Shown piece after piece: positions 62,900 through 64,000 of a stretch of 64,000 bases of DNA (within the stretch, counting starts at the first letter, position 1; each line of letters starts with the position of its first letter). The translations under genes and the position numbers were made by a program. The notes beneath the pieces are model-generated. The model was not told the origin of the DNA. It saw nothing but the letters and a program-made list of their open reading frames with translations, and made no database searches. Source of the stretch: Streptomyces sp. NBC_00370 (GTDB taxonomy: Bacteria; Actinomycetota; Actinomycetes; Streptomycetales; Streptomycetaceae). The stretch spans positions 2,300,501 to 2,364,500 of the forward strand of contig NZ_CP107968.1 in assembly GCF_036084755.1 (NCBI RefSeq), written 5' to 3'.

Positions 62900-63532
62900 C
62901 TACAGCTCCGGGCCGTCCTCCGGCAGCTCCTGGTACGAGTAGCGCTGCTCACGCCAGGGGTCGCCGACGTTGTGGTAGCCGCGCTCCTCCCAGAAGCCTC
63001 TGCGGTCCGCCGTCATGTACTCCACGCCCCTGACCCACTTCGGTCCCTTCCAGGCGTACAGCTGCGGTACGACGAGCCGCAGCGGGAAGCCGTGCTCGGC
63101 GGTCAGCAGCTCACCGTCCCGGTGGGTGGCGAATATCGTCCGGTCGGAGCGGAAGTCGTCCAGCCGCAGATTGGCGCTGTAGCCGTACTCGGCCCAGACC
63201 ATGGCGTGCGTGACGCCGGGCGCGGGCGGCGCGAGGTCCAGGACCGTACGCGCGGGGACGCCGCCCCATTCGGCTCCCAGCATGGAGAACTTCGTGACGC
63301 AGTGCAGATCGGCGACGACGGTCGAGAACGGCAGGGCCGAGAACTGCTCGTGGTTCCAGCAGTGTTTGTCGCCGTCGGCGGTGGCCCCGAAGACCCGGAA
63401 TTCCCAGCGGTCCTGTTTGAATTTGGGTACCGGCCCGTAATGGGTGACCGGCCAGCCCCGCTGGAGGCGCTGACCTGGTGGAAGCCCGGACTCCTCCGGC
63501 TCCCGAAACCCCCGGTTCTCCGGCTGACCCAT
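62900..63532 (-). CDS. Sulfite oxidase-like molybdopterin oxidoreductase
   Basis: A 210-residue protein consisting of the molybdopterin-binding domain alone. LHCVTKFSMLGAEWGGVPARTVL carries the Cys that would bind Mo (cited as LHCVTKFS), GYSANLRLDDF and EHGFPLRLVVPQLYAWKGPKWVRG (cited as HGFPLRLVVPQLYAWKG) are typical. No haem or dimerisation domain follows, as in other short actinobacterial members. Substrate unknown. CACCAT ends 7 bases before the ATG. It is divergent from bfr. Confidence 0.88.
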   Translation of the reverse strand: MGQPENRGFREPEESGLPPGQRLQRGWPVTHYGPVPKFKQDRWEFRVFGATADGDKHCWNHEQFSALPFSTVVADLHCVTKFSMLGAEWGGVPARTVLDLAPPAPGVTHAMVWAEYGYSANLRLDDFRSDRTIFATHRDGELLTAEHGFPLRLVVPQLYAWKGPKWVRGVEYMTADRRGFWEERGYHNVGDPWREQRYSYQELPEDGPEL

Positions 63533-63688
63533 GCCGTCAATGGTGACAGACCGGGAGGGGTGGTCATGACCAGGTCTGCCCGGATTCGGGCAACTCCGAC
63601 TAAGTAGCCCCTTACTGGACGGCTGATCACCACGGTGCGAGGATCCGAAGCATTCTGCCCGCTCACACGCCTGGAAGGAGCCGCCGCG

Positions 63689-64000
63689 ATGCAGGGCGAC
63701 CCCGAGGTCCTCGAGTTCCTCAACGAGCAGCTGACCGCCGAGCTCACCGCGATCAACCAGTATTTTCTCCACGCGAAGATGCAGGAGAACTTCGGCTGGA
63801 CGAAACTCGCGAAGAACACCCGCGCCGAGTCGTTCGACGAGATGAAGCACGCCGAGCTGCTCACCGACCGGATTCTCTTCCTGGACGGTCTGCCGAACTA
63901 CCAGCGGCTCTTCCACGTACGCGTGGGCCAGACCGTCACGGAGATGTTCAAGGCCGACCGCGAGGTCGAGGTGGAGGCCATCGACCGCCTCAAGCGCGGC
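63689..64000 (+). CDS. bfr: Bacterioferritin (3' end cut)
   Basis: The first 104 codons are visible. Ferroxidase ligands Glu18 (TAELTAINQYF), Glu51 and His54 (SFDEMKHAELL) and the haem ligand Met52 are all present, so it is a haem-binding bacterioferritin for iron storage. AAGGAG precedes the ATG. The window ends within the helix after FKADREVEVEAIDRLKRG. Confidence 0.95.
   Translation, partial: MQGDPEVLEFLNEQLTAELTAINQYFLHAKMQENFGWTKLAKNTRAESFDEMKHAELLTDRILFLDGLPNYQRLFHVRVGQTVTEMFKADREVEVEAIDRLKRG

Overview
The window is a stretch of chromosome from a high-GC actinobacterium, almost certainly a Streptomyces. The base composition is very GC-rich, GTG starts are common, neighbouring genes often overlap by ATGA/GTGA, and there is a complete Streptomyces-type division and cell wall (dcw) cluster with divIVA, ylmG, sepF, ylmE and ylmD beside ftsZ. 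Every gene looks intact except the two cut by the window edges. I saw no prophage, transposase, tRNA, rRNA or CRISPR.

Layout. 1-5.1 kb: LON-substrate-binding-domain protein (cut), YbaK-type deacylase, a MITE-like inverted-repeat element, then a leftward operon of NYN-domain protein, ABC ATPase, ABC permease and DUF2567 membrane protein. 5.3-14.3 kb: a 57-residue protein, dnaE, a DUF2252 protein, two membrane or thioredoxin-fold proteins, a hydrolase and an MscS channel. 14.3-18.8 kb: leftward lspA, rluD, GNAT acetyltransferase and Na+/H+ antiporter, plus a DksA/TraR zinc-finger protein. 19.1-22.6 kb: T-box leader and ileS. 23.1-41.0 kb: the leftward dcw cluster, transcribed rsmH, ftsL, ftsI, murE, murF, mraY, murD, ftsW, murG, ftsQ, ftsZ, ylmD, ylmE, sepF, ylmG, divIVA.

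41.3-49.4 kb: beta-carbonic anhydrase, a MoxR / DUF58 / transglutaminase operon, DUF3040 protein, methyltransferase and a HEPN-domain protein. 49.9-54.0 kb: DUF4126 protein, phytoene-desaturase-like oxidoreductase, a membrane protein with a Tyr/Gln-rich tail, and metF. 54.1-59.0 kb: thiamine genes (thiE leftward; TPP riboswitch with thiO, thiS and thiG rightward) around an Rv2175c-like DNA-binding protein and an FAD-dependent reductase. 59.0-64.0 kb: a 123-bp tandem repeat, a PASTA Ser/Thr kinase, endonuclease IV, a DUF4396 membrane protein behind a copper-repressor-like operator, a sulfite-oxidase-like enzyme and bacterioferritin (cut).

How the genes work together. The dcw block makes lipid II (MurE, MurF, MraY, MurD, MurG), moves and cross-links it (FtsW, FtsI), and builds the septum and polar growth machinery (FtsZ, FtsQ, FtsL, SepF, DivIVA). 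The PASTA kinase is a plausible sensor of the same wall material. Expression signals visible by eye include a T-box (ileS), a TPP riboswitch (thiO), several perfect-stem terminators and a recurring leaderless-promoter layout (a TANNNT-like hexamer 6-8 nt before the start codon). The least explained parts are the intergenic repeats (1.05, 12.3, 22.6, 49.6 and 59.0 kb), the DUF4396/operator unit, the HEPN gene and the Tyr/Gln-rich membrane protein.
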